Shown here piece after piece: positions 8,411 through 16,199 of a stretch of 34,341 bases of DNA (its first letter is position 1; every line of letters begins with the position of its first letter). The notes beneath the pieces were generated by a model that was not told the DNA's origin, did not search any database, and saw nothing but the letters and a program-made list of their open reading frames with translations. The translations under genes and the position numbers were made by a program. The stretch comes from Verrucomicrobiales bacterium (GTDB lineage Bacteria; Verrucomicrobiota; Verrucomicrobiia; Limisphaerales; F1-12-MAGs170). The DNA lies in contig SXMN01000048.1 in NCBI GenBank assembly GCA_005777315.1, forward strand, positions 1 to 34,341, given 5' to 3'.

Positions 8411-9964
8411 ATGCGCTACCTCCGAATTCTCATTACATTGTTCATCGCGACAGCCTGCTTTTATCGCCAGGCGATGGCGGCGGATTCGGGACCGGACAAG
8501 CCCGCTTCAGCCGAAGCCAGGAAGGAGGATCAGAAGAAGGAAGAGGCAAAGCTTCAGCCGACGGTTCCGGATGCGTCACGCAAGCCTGTCACTGTGACGA
8601 ACTCGGTGCTCGTCGCAGGACAGCGCGTTACCTACACCGTCGAAACAGGAATGCTCCCATTGTTGAAGGCCGACGGCGCACCGCGTGCGTCCGTGTTCTA
8701 CATGGCCTACACCAGACTCGGTGAAACCAATACCGCCACTCGCCCGGTCACCTTCTGCTTCAACGGCGGGCCTGGATCGTCATCGGTGTGGCTGCATCTC
8801 GGCGGACTGGGACCGCGGCGCGTGAAGTTGAACGATGATGGTACGATGCCGCCGCCGCCGTTCGGATTGGTGGACAATGAGTATTCGATTCTTCATGCGA
8901 CGGACCTCGTCTTCATCGACCCGGTGGCGACCGGTTACAGCCGTCCTTCCAAGGATGAGAAAGCGGAGCAATTCTTTGGGCAGTCCGGCGATGTAGAGTC
9001 GGTCGGAGACTTCATTCGTTTGTGGACCACACGCGGCCAGCGCTGGCGCTCTCCCAAATATCTGTGCGGTGAAAGCTATGGCGTGTTTCGCGCCGCCGGA
9101 CTGGCCGAGCACCTGCATTCCCGCTATGGCATGTACCTGAACGGCCTCATTCTTGTATCGGGACTGCTCGATTATGGAACGATCCGCGAGGCGCGCGACA
9201 ACGATCTGCCTTCGATTTCGTTCCTCCCCTCCTTCACCGCCACCGCACAGTTCCACAAGAAGCTTCCGACGGATTTGCAGAGTGATCTTCCCAAGGCCAT
9301 CGGTGAATCCCGTGCTTTTGCAAGAGGGCCCTATGCGGCAGCCTTGCTGGCCGGAGCGAGCCTGCCCAAAGACGAACGTGCGCGAATCGTGGCGCAGCTT
9401 GCCCGTCTGACCGGCCTTACTCCCCAGGTCATCGAGGATCATGAGCTGCGTGTGAGCACCACTTCATTTCGAGAATTGTTGCTGCGCGACCAGGGACTCA
9501 TCCTCGGACGTTTCGATTCCCGCATTACTGGACGCGATGCTGACAAGACCTCGAACTCACCGCGCTTCGACCCTTCCTACGCGGTGACCTATGGTCCGTT
9601 TTCCGCCGCCATGAACGCTTATCTTCGGGAGGAATTGAAATTTGAAAATGACCTTCCATACGAGATTCTCAGCGGAGTCGGGCCGTGGAACTTCGCCTCC
9701 CCAAACAGCTACCCGAGCAGTTCTGGACAGCTCGCATCCGCGATGAGTCAGAATCCCTATCTCCGCGTGCTTGTGCTCGGAGCATGGTGTGATCTCGCAT
9801 GTCCGGTCGATGGCATCCGTCACAGCATCGACCATCTGACGCTGGACACTGCGCTTCGCAAGAACATCGCTTATGTGGAATACGAGTCCGGCCACATGAT
9901 GTATGTGAACCTGGCTGATCTCAAAAAGCTCCAGAAGGATCTTGAAAGCTTCCTGAAACCATGA
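8411..9964 (+). CDS. Secreted S10-family serine carboxypeptidase
   Basis: Start placed at ATG 8411, whose first ~28 residues make a good signal peptide (hydrophobic LRILITLFIATACF, then QAMAAD); an upstream ATG at 8366 would add a 15-residue polar extension. A charged linker rich in Glu and Lys follows. Peptidase family S10 features are all present: the oxyanion-hole motif FNGGPGSSS, nucleophile S222 in GESYG, Asp461 in GAWCDLACP and His495 in ESGHMMY. The family removes C-terminal residues from peptides at acidic pH, and bacterial members are exported. The protein is complete at ~517 residues. Its stop overlaps the start of the next gene (ATGA), so the two are translationally coupled even though one product is exported and the other cytoplasmic. 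Confidence 0.92.
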   Translation: MRYLRILITLFIATACFYRQAMAADSGPDKPASAEARKEDQKKEEAKLQPTVPDASRKPVTVTNSVLVAGQRVTYTVETGMLPLLKADGAPRASVFYMAYTRLGETNTATRPVTFCFNGGPGSSSVWLHLGGLGPRRVKLNDDGTMPPPPFGLVDNEYSILHATDLVFIDPVATGYSRPSKDEKAEQFFGQSGDVESVGDFIRLWTTRGQRWRSPKYLCGESYGVFRAAGLAEHLHSRYGMYLNGLILVSGLLDYGTIREARDNDLPSISFLPSFTATAQFHKKLPTDLQSDLPKAIGESRAFARGPYAAALLAGASLPKDERARIVAQLARLTGLTPQVIEDHELRVSTTSFRELLLRDQGLILGRFDSRITGRDADKTSNSPRFDPSYAVTYGPFSAAMNAYLREELKFENDLPYEILSGVGPWNFASPNSYPSSSGQLASAMSQNPYLRVLVLGAWCDLACPVDGIRHSIDHLTLDTALRKNIAYVEYESGHMMYVNLADLKKLQKDLESFLKP

Positions 9965-11328
9965 CCAACCCCGCCGCAGTTCCGAACGAGAACTCCTCCG
10001 GTCCGCCCATCCAGAAGGAGACAACCGCCGGCAATTACTTCGTTGCGAACTATCCGCCATTTGCTTTCTGGAAAAAGGAGGCTGTGCCCGAGTTCCTCGC
10101 CGCTCTCGATCGTCCTCCGGTTACGAATTATGAATATCGAATCACGAATCCGCTCGGTCTCTACACCCACATTCCCTTTTGCCGGAAACGTTGCCACTTC
10201 TGTTATTTCAAGGTCTATACCGACAAGGATTCCGCTCAAATCCGTGCTTACATAGATGCGGTGCTGCGGGAACTGACGGCTTACGCTGGCAAGCCCTGCA
10301 TCAGCGGGCGCAGGCCTAAGTTCATCTACTTTGGCGGCGGAACTCCCAGCTATCTTTCACCGGACCAACTGAAGTTCCTGACCGACGGCATGAAGGCGTT
10401 GCTGCCTTGGGACGAAGCTGAGGAAGTCACCTTCGAGGCCGAGCCGGGCACACTCACAGATCACAAACTCAAAGCTATCCGTGACCTCGGCGTTACGCGC
10501 CTGAGCCTGGGCATCGAGCACTTTGACGATCACATTTTGGAGATCAACGGACGCGCGCACCGCTCCAAGGAGATCGCCCGCGCCTACGCCTACGCGCGCG
10601 AAATTGGTTTCCCGCAGATCAACATCGACCTCATCGCCGGCATGGTCGAGGAGACAGAGGAAAAGTGGAAGGATACCGTCGCCAAAGCCGTTGAGCTGCG
10701 ACCCGATTCGGTGACGATCTACCAGATGGAAGTGCCGTACAACACCGGCATTTACCAGCAGATGAAATCGGAGGGCAAACTTGTCGCGCCTGTCGCCGAT
10801 TGGGAAACAAAGCGCCGATGGGTCAACTACGCTTATGGCGAGTTTGAAAAGATTGGCTACACCGTGACGAGCACGACCACGGTGGTTCGTGACCCTGCCC
10901 AGGTGAAATTCGTGTATCGCCAGGGCCTGTTCAGCGGTGCGGATGTTTTGTCCGTCGGCGTCGCGAGCTTCGGGCATTTGAATGGCGTCCATTACCAGAA
11001 CCATCATGACTTCCAGCCCTACCTGGATGCCGTGAACGCGGGGCAACTTCCTGTCTATCGTGCCTACGTTGTGCCCCGAGATGAGCATTACCTTCGCGAG
11101 TTCATGCTTCAGCTCAAGCTTGGCAGTGTGAGCGCGAATGCGTTCGCTCAAAAATTCGGCGCTGACCCTCGCGTCCAGTTCGCCGCCCCGCTCGCATCGC
11201 TCAAGGAGCAAGGCTTCCTCACCAACGGCGGGGACCGCATCGGCCTGACTCGAGACGGCCTGCTCCAGGTGGACCGATTGCTACAGCAGTTCTTTAAGCC
11301 CGAGCACAAGACGGGGCGCTATGCGTAA
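9961..11328 (+). CDS. HemN/HemW-like radical SAM oxidoreductase
   Basis: The [4Fe-4S]-binding CX3CX2C motif of radical SAM enzymes is at C74, C78 and C81 (CRKRCHFC), preceded by YTHIPF as in the HemN/HemW group. It is followed by FGGGTPS, EAEPGTL, RLSLGIE and INIDLIAGM, which shape the SAM-binding barrel. The C-terminal ~100 residues match the HemN C-terminal domain. Family members act in anaerobic coproporphyrinogen oxidation, haem chaperoning or, in some lineages, unrelated radical chemistry. The YFKVYTDK sequence after the cluster differs from the classic HemN loop, so the haem role should not be assumed. The gene starts with ATGA overlapping the carboxypeptidase stop. Chorismate-lyase-like and halogenase-like genes lie 3-4 kb downstream on the same strand. 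Confidence 0.85.
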   Translation: MTNPAAVPNENSSGPPIQKETTAGNYFVANYPPFAFWKKEAVPEFLAALDRPPVTNYEYRITNPLGLYTHIPFCRKRCHFCYFKVYTDKDSAQIRAYIDAVLRELTAYAGKPCISGRRPKFIYFGGGTPSYLSPDQLKFLTDGMKALLPWDEAEEVTFEAEPGTLTDHKLKAIRDLGVTRLSLGIEHFDDHILEINGRAHRSKEIARAYAYAREIGFPQINIDLIAGMVEETEEKWKDTVAKAVELRPDSVTIYQMEVPYNTGIYQQMKSEGKLVAPVADWETKRRWVNYAYGEFEKIGYTVTSTTTVVRDPAQVKFVYRQGLFSGADVLSVGVASFGHLNGVHYQNHHDFQPYLDAVNAGQLPVYRAYVVPRDEHYLREFMLQLKLGSVSANAFAQKFGADPRVQFAAPLASLKEQGFLTNGGDRIGLTRDGLLQVDRLLQQFFKPEHKTGRYA

Positions 11329-11349
11329 CGCATTGAGAACCACTCCAAA

Positions 11350-11829
11350 TTGAAGCCTTCAGTCTATATCGAAACCACCGTGTTGAGCGTGCTTACCGCA
11401 GGACCGACTCGGGACATTGTTCAGACAGCCCTGCAGCAATTGACGCACGAGTGGTGGGAAAGGCGAAGCCGCTCATTTGATTTGTTCATTTCCGATTTCG
11501 TCCTGCGCGAGGCGAGCCGAGGAGACAAGGTTGCAGCCCGGAGACGCCTCGATGCAGCAGCGAATCTCAAGGAACTTTCTGTGAATGTGGCCATTGAAAC
11601 CCTGGCCACACGCTTGCTGAACGAAACCCGCATGCCTTCCAAGGCACAGCAGGATGCAGCGCACCTGGCGTGTGCAGCCGTTCACGGGATGGACTATCTT
11701 GTCACCTGGAACTGCACTCATATAGCGAATGCGGTGCTGATTCCACAAGTGCAGGCCGTTTGCCTTCTGGCAGGCCACAAGTGCCCACAGATATGCACAC
11801 CTCAAGAACTCATGGTGAATCCAGCATGA
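11350..11829 (+). CDS. PIN-domain VapC-type toxin
   Basis: A 159-residue PIN domain of the VapC-like type. The N-terminal acidic residue is Glu rather than Asp (E8 in VYIETT), followed by E54 in LREAS, D102 in QQDAAH and the HGMDYLVTWN block (D115, N121). These are the usual metal-coordinating acidic residues of PIN ribonucleases. The predicted start is TTG at 11350, 21 bases after the radical SAM gene; no better ATG keeps the YIETT strand. VapC toxins cleave RNA, often initiator tRNA or rRNA, when freed from the antitoxin. The ORF ends in ATGA overlapping a small gene, probably its antitoxin. This puts the toxin first, the reverse of classical vapBC. Confidence 0.85.
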   Translation: MKPSVYIETTVLSVLTAGPTRDIVQTALQQLTHEWWERRSRSFDLFISDFVLREASRGDKVAARRRLDAAANLKELSVNVAIETLATRLLNETRMPSKAQQDAAHLACAAVHGMDYLVTWNCTHIANAVLIPQVQAVCLLAGHKCPQICTPQELMVNPA

Positions 11830-12026
11830 CAACCCACCGAACCAAGAAACCCTACCCCGCCGATGCCATTGCGGAGATTCGTCAGATTCGCGAAGAAATC
11901 GCCGCAGAATATAACTATGCCATCCACGAGATTTGTGCGGCTTCGATGCGCCGCCAGAAGGCATCGGGCCGGCCTATTGTGGACCGCTCGCGTCTGTCGA
12001 AGGCCACAAAACTACGAACTCCTTGA
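11826..12026 (+). CDS. Small putative antitoxin partner of the VapC-type toxin
   Basis: A 66-residue protein starting with the ATGA overlap at the end of the PIN toxin gene, so it is translationally coupled. The centre, AEIRQIREEIAAEYNYAIHEIC, is amphipathic and resembles the small proteins that commonly follow this subgroup of PIN toxins: an IREE helix, an 'YN' turn, then a basic SGRPIV-type tail. There is no obvious ribbon-helix-helix or AbrB DNA-binding fold, so autoregulation cannot be claimed. The antitoxin function is inferred from coupling, size and context. It ends about 75 bp before the beta-helix gene. Confidence 0.65.
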   Translation: MTTHRTKKPYPADAIAEIRQIREEIAAEYNYAIHEICAASMRRQKASGRPIVDRSRLSKATKLRTP

Positions 12027-12092
12027 ATCAGCTCACAACTCAGAAGATGAACGAGGCTGTGCCGCCCATCGAAGACTTCGGTTTCAATTTCC

Positions 12093-12098
12093 GAGAGG
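12093..12098 (+). promoter_or_regulatory. Ribosome binding site of the beta-helix gene
   Basis: GAGAGG lies five bases before the ATG at 12103. It is one of the few strong Shine-Dalgarno sequences in the window, and it decides the start in an ORF that is open for a further 80 codons upstream. Confidence 0.7.
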
Positions 12099-12102
12099 CT
12101 TC

Positions 12103-14271
12103 ATGACTCTTTCCATTCTCCAGCCGTTGCGCCTCGGCGTGCCGGGGTTGGCGTTGCTCGCAATGGCCAGCTCGATGGTCTTGGTGTCCGCTGATTGGCA
12201 CGTGGCACCAGCTGGTTCGGATACGAACCCAGGCTCAAAGGCGAAACCCTTCGCCACGCTCGAACGGGCGCGCGATGCGGTGCGCGAATTGAAGCGGGAA
12301 GGCAGGCTCCCAAACCACGGGCTCACCATCTGGATACGGGGCGGCGATTACGTTCGCACCAACACGCTTGAACTCACTTCAGCAGATTCCGGTGAGGCAT
12401 CCGCTCCGATTGTTTGGCGAGCGTATCGGGACGAACGCGTGCGTCTGCTTGGTGGACGGACGTTGACTGGCTTTGTGCCGGTCACTGATGCCGTTGTCCT
12501 TGCCCGGCTCGATGAAAACGCGCGTGACAGAGTCCTTCATCTTGATGTTCGCCAGGTTGGGATTGGCGACTTTGGAGAGATGAGGTCACGTGGCTTCGGA
12601 CGCGCCACAACGCCCGCTCATTGCGAACTCTTCTTCGGCGGCAAGCCGATGACGCTGGCGCGCTGGCCGAACCAAGGACAGTTCGAAAAGATTACGGGAT
12701 TTCCTGAAGCGGCAGGCAAAGGGGATGATCATGGAGGCAAAATTGGCGACCTGCCGGGTGGATTCCTTTTCTCCGGAGATCGGCCCAAGCGATGGCGTGA
12801 CATGAGCGAGCTGTGGGTCCACGGCTACTGGGCGTGGGATTGGGCAAATTCCTATGAGCATGTTGGGTCGCTAGACAACAGTACAGGCCTCATCAAGACC
12901 GCCGCGCCGCACGGACTTTATGGCTTTCGCAAAGGTCAGCGCTTCTATTTTCTGAACGTGCTCGAAGAGTTGAACCAACCTGGCGAGTGGTTCCTGGATC
13001 GGACTAGCGGATTACTCTACTTCTGGCCACCCGCACCGGTAGCTACTGCCCTCGTAACCCGCACCCGAGGCGGAACGGAAATTCCAGAAACAACTCTCTC
13101 CCTTCTCGATCAACCGCTCCTCAAACTCACCTCGGCTTCGCACATCACTTTTCAGGGCCTCACACTGGAAGCCACTCGCGGAAATGCCATCGAGATTCGA
13201 GGCGGCGAGGATAACCGCATTGCCGGCTGCCTCATTCGCAACATCGGCAACAACGGTGTGGTGATTGAGGGCGGCAGGGGCCACGGAGTTCTCTCGTGTG
13301 ACATCTTCGACACTGGCGACGGCGGCGTGACGCTCAGCGGCGGTGACCGCCAAACGCTCACACCCGGCGGTCACTTTGTGGAGAACTGCCATTTCCAGCG
13401 CCAGGGCCGGTGGTCGAAGTGTTACGTGCCGGCGGTTTTGATGAGCGGCGTGGGAATGCGCGTCTCGCACAACTTGATCCACGATCATCCGCACTGCGCG
13501 ATTCTCTTCACCGGCAACGACCACTTGATCGAGTTCAACGACATTCACCACATTGCCCTGGAGACAGGTGACGTCGGTGCGATCTACACCGGTCGGGACT
13601 ACTCATTTCGGGGAAACAAGATTCGCCATAACTACATTCACGAGACTGGCGGTGTGGGCATGGGCTCGATGGGAGTTTACATGGACGACTGCGTGAGCGG
13701 CACGGAGATTTTCGGGAACATTTTCTACAAAGTTCATTGGGCAATGTTCATCGGTGGCGGGAGGGATCACCGCGTCGAGAACAACATCTTCGTCGATTGC
13801 GATCCCGCAGTGCGAGCGGATGGGCGCGGACTCGACAAATCGCCCGTCTGGCGCGGCATGGTGGACGATTACATGCGCAAACAACTCCACGCCGTTCCTC
13901 TTGCGTTATATCGCGAGCGCTATCCAGAGATGAGATCACTTGATGGATACTACGGTCCGCCAGATGGCCCAGCCATTGAAGGCGGCGCATTCAACGGCAT
14001 TCCGCCAGAAGGTAACGTGATCAGGAGGAACATCGCGGTGGGCAAGTGGCTCGAAGCCGGATGGAACACGAAGAAGGAGCTTCTGGATCTGCGAGACAAT
14101 CTGACAGGGGAAGATCCGGAATTCGTGGCATCACACGCAACGGATTTCGGGCTGCGCAAGGGCTCGCCTGCCTGGAAGCTTGGCTTTCACCGCATCCCTG
14201 TCGAAAAACTTGGCCTTCAGATTGACAGTCATCGGCGAACAATTTCTTCATCCTCATTGCCGAAAAGGTAG
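12103..14271 (+). CDS. Secreted right-handed parallel beta-helix protein
   Basis: Start fixed at 12103 by a strong GAGAGG ribosome site five bases upstream and by a signal peptide (MTLSILQPLRLGVPGLALLA, ending near VSAD); the frame stays open 240 bases further upstream without merit. The mature protein opens with WHVAPAGSDTNPGS...PFATLERARDAV, the standard entry of pectate-lyase-like beta-helices. Repeated short strands (NRIAGCLIRNIGNNGVVIEGG, HLIEFNDIHH and similar) form PbH1 coils across ~340-600. Such proteins bind or cleave polysaccharides, or serve as surface adhesins. No classical pectate-lyase Arg/Lys-Asp catalytic set could be pinned down by eye. At 722 residues it is complete. The region downstream of the TA pair suggests an independent gene. 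Confidence 0.85.
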   Translation: MTLSILQPLRLGVPGLALLAMASSMVLVSADWHVAPAGSDTNPGSKAKPFATLERARDAVRELKREGRLPNHGLTIWIRGGDYVRTNTLELTSADSGEASAPIVWRAYRDERVRLLGGRTLTGFVPVTDAVVLARLDENARDRVLHLDVRQVGIGDFGEMRSRGFGRATTPAHCELFFGGKPMTLARWPNQGQFEKITGFPEAAGKGDDHGGKIGDLPGGFLFSGDRPKRWRDMSELWVHGYWAWDWANSYEHVGSLDNSTGLIKTAAPHGLYGFRKGQRFYFLNVLEELNQPGEWFLDRTSGLLYFWPPAPVATALVTRTRGGTEIPETTLSLLDQPLLKLTSASHITFQGLTLEATRGNAIEIRGGEDNRIAGCLIRNIGNNGVVIEGGRGHGVLSCDIFDTGDGGVTLSGGDRQTLTPGGHFVENCHFQRQGRWSKCYVPAVLMSGVGMRVSHNLIHDHPHCAILFTGNDHLIEFNDIHHIALETGDVGAIYTGRDYSFRGNKIRHNYIHETGGVGMGSMGVYMDDCVSGTEIFGNIFYKVHWAMFIGGGRDHRVENNIFVDCDPAVRADGRGLDKSPVWRGMVDDYMRKQLHAVPLALYRERYPEMRSLDGYYGPPDGPAIEGGAFNGIPPEGNVIRRNIAVGKWLEAGWNTKKELLDLRDNLTGEDPEFVASHATDFGLRKGSPAWKLGFHRIPVEKLGLQIDSHRRTISSSSLPKR

Positions 14272-14293
14272 AACTTCCCCGCAGCCAAGCCAC

Positions 14294-14842
14294 ATGACAC
14301 AACAATCGATCAGCTTTCCGTTGAACCAGTTCTATGCGCGCAGCGGACTGACGTTGCCTCCGATGGAACAGATCGACCGCGAAGCTGTCCCCGAGCCTTA
14401 CAAGACCCTGCTGGTGCATGATCGGGACATGACATCCACACTGGAGAATTTTCATCAGCGTGGAGTCCACCTGCGCGTCGTTGGACGGGACGTCACGGGA
14501 GATCAGTATTCCCGGGAAGTCGTGCTCCATCTGGATGATTTGGAGAAGCCGGTCGAGTTCGGAGCCATCTGCATCCACTTGAATCGGTTTTCCGCCGATG
14601 CCCGCAAGGCAATCCTGGAAGAGCGGTTTCCTCTTGGTCACGTGTTGAAGGACCATGCTGTTCCCTACACCAGTCGGCCTCGCGGTTTCCTCCGGATCGC
14701 GTCAGATCATTTGATCAACGACCTTCTAAATCTTCAGGGCGCGCAAGTTCTCTACGGCAGGAGCAACACATTGCTGAATCCCGCCGGCGAGGCGCTGGCT
14801 GAAATTGTCGAAGTTCTGCCTCCTTTGTTGCGCCCGGCTTGA
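14294..14842 (+). CDS. Chorismate-lyase-like (UbiC/DUF98-fold) protein
   Basis: Start taken at ATG 14294; the frame is open to 14180 but that part overlaps the end of the beta-helix gene. The 182-residue protein shows the layout of chorismate pyruvate-lyases and their relatives: an N-terminal HDRDMTSTLENFH motif, a central YSREVVLHLD strand followed by a short proline/hydrophobic segment, PLGHVLKDH, an Arg-rich RPRGFLRI, and a terminal YGRSNTLLNPAGEALAEIVEVLPP. Chorismate lyase releases 4-hydroxybenzoate from chorismate for ubiquinone or aromatic natural products. The product and the exact catalytic residues cannot be confirmed by eye. The halogenase-like gene begins 51 bases downstream, which suggests an aromatic substrate. 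Confidence 0.65.
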   Translation: MTQQSISFPLNQFYARSGLTLPPMEQIDREAVPEPYKTLLVHDRDMTSTLENFHQRGVHLRVVGRDVTGDQYSREVVLHLDDLEKPVEFGAICIHLNRFSADARKAILEERFPLGHVLKDHAVPYTSRPRGFLRIASDHLINDLLNLQGAQVLYGRSNTLLNPAGEALAEIVEVLPPLLRPA

Positions 14843-14893
14843 CTTAAAACACAACCGCAGGATCTTTCCACCCAACGCTTTGAACGCACACGT

Positions 14894-16171
14894 ATGAAAT
14901 TGAACAGCTCCTGGGATGTGATTGTGATCGGAGCAGGCCCCGCCGGTTGTTCCGCAGCGACATTGCTCTCCCAACAGGGACACCGCGTGCTGGTGCTTGA
15001 GCGTGAAAAGTTCCCGCGCTACCACATCGGTGAATCTCTGATTCCCTTCACTTACCAGCCATTGGAACGGCTTGGTTTGATCGATCGGATGAAGAAGAGC
15101 CACTTCACCAAGAAGTACAGCGTTCAGTTCGTGCAACCCAACGGCAAGGCGAGCCAGCCGTTCTATTTCTTCAACCGTTACGATCGCGAGACGGTTGCGC
15201 AGACATGGCAGATACTCCGAAGCGAGTTCGACCTGATGCTGATGCAACACGCACGGGAGAATGGCGCGACAGTGTTGGAACAAGTGACGGTCACGGGATT
15301 GTTGCGCATTGAGGGGCGGGTGGCCGGCGTCCAGGCAACAGCTTCTGATGGGGAGAAGATGGAGCTACGGGCTCCGATAACCCTGGATTGCACAGGAAAG
15401 GAGAGCTTCACCGCCGTGCGCGAGGGCTGGCGCATAAAGGATCCCTATCTGAACAAAGTGGCGGTGTGGACTTATTACAAGGGTTCAAAGCGGGAGAAGG
15501 ACATTGATGAAGGCCAGACCACCGTGGCGATGATCCCGGACAAGGGCTGGTTCTGGCACATCCCGCAACACGACGACATGGTGAGCGTTGGGGTGGTGGC
15601 GGATGGCAAGTATCTCTCTCGTGCCGGCGTGAAGAATCCGAAGGCCATTTTTCATCGCGAGGTTGAGGAAAACCTTTGGATCAAAGATCACCTCTCGGAA
15701 GGTCAACAGGTCGGCGATTATTTCATCACGAGCGAGTATTCCTTCCACTCCCGCCATTGCGGAAGCGAAGGGCTGCTGCTGGTGGGAGATGCATTCTGCT
15801 TCCTTGATCCTGTGTTTTCGAGCGGCCTGATGCTTGCCTTGAAGAGCGGGGTTCTCGCCGCAGATGCCGTCCACGCGGCTCTTGTGGCTCGGGACTTTTC
15901 CCCAGACCGCTTTGCTGCGTATTCAGCCGCGCTCCGGGAGGGAATCGAAAATATGCGAAAGCTTGTTTATGCCTTCTATGATCCCAAGTTCAGCTTCAAG
16001 CAGGTGATCGACAAATACCCGGAGATGGCAGGCGAGATCACCGATTGTCTGAGCGGCGATTTGAACAAGGATTTTTCCCGCTTGTGGTCGGCGATTTCTG
16101 AATTTGTATCCCTCCCTGATTCCCTGCCGGTGGGCGCACCTCAGACGACGCGAACTACTGCCACGAGGTAG
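14894..16171 (+). CDS. FAD-dependent oxidoreductase of the flavin-dependent halogenase family
   Basis: The N-terminal dinucleotide-binding fold reads VIGAGPAGCSAATLL, followed by PRYHIGESLIP and, at residues 71-80, FTKKYSVQFV, where halogenases carry their catalytic lysine (K73 or K74). Residues 219-224 (WFWHIP) match the WxWxIP motif that marks flavin-dependent halogenases. LLLVGDAFCFLDPVFSSG closes the FAD site. Length (425 residues) fits the class. Related proteins also act as geranylgeranyl-reductase-like or polyene-tailoring enzymes, so halogenation is not certain. A flavin reductase would be needed and is not in the window. The gene lies 51 bases after the chorismate-lyase-like gene in the same orientation and probably acts on its aromatic product or a downstream derivative. 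Confidence 0.8.
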   Translation: MKLNSSWDVIVIGAGPAGCSAATLLSQQGHRVLVLEREKFPRYHIGESLIPFTYQPLERLGLIDRMKKSHFTKKYSVQFVQPNGKASQPFYFFNRYDRETVAQTWQILRSEFDLMLMQHARENGATVLEQVTVTGLLRIEGRVAGVQATASDGEKMELRAPITLDCTGKESFTAVREGWRIKDPYLNKVAVWTYYKGSKREKDIDEGQTTVAMIPDKGWFWHIPQHDDMVSVGVVADGKYLSRAGVKNPKAIFHREVEENLWIKDHLSEGQQVGDYFITSEYSFHSRHCGSEGLLLVGDAFCFLDPVFSSGLMLALKSGVLAADAVHAALVARDFSPDRFAAYSAALREGIENMRKLVYAFYDPKFSFKQVIDKYPEMAGEITDCLSGDLNKDFSRLWSAISEFVSLPDSLPVGAPQTTRTTATR

Positions 16172-16197
16172 CCACAAGGCCGGGGAAATTCCTCGTG
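16162..16197. terminator. Weak hairpin between convergent genes
   Basis: CACGAGG (16162-16168) pairs with CCTCGTG (16191-16197) across a 22-base loop. It straddles the stop codons of the convergent oxidoreductase and LptD genes. There is no T-tract on either strand, so it is at best a weak bidirectional terminator. Confidence 0.22.
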
Positions 16198-16199
16198 CC

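Noticed and set aside
11863-12102. 80-residue N-terminal extension of the beta-helix protein
   Set aside because: It overlaps the antitoxin gene in another frame, while a GAGAGG site and signal peptide support the start at 12103.
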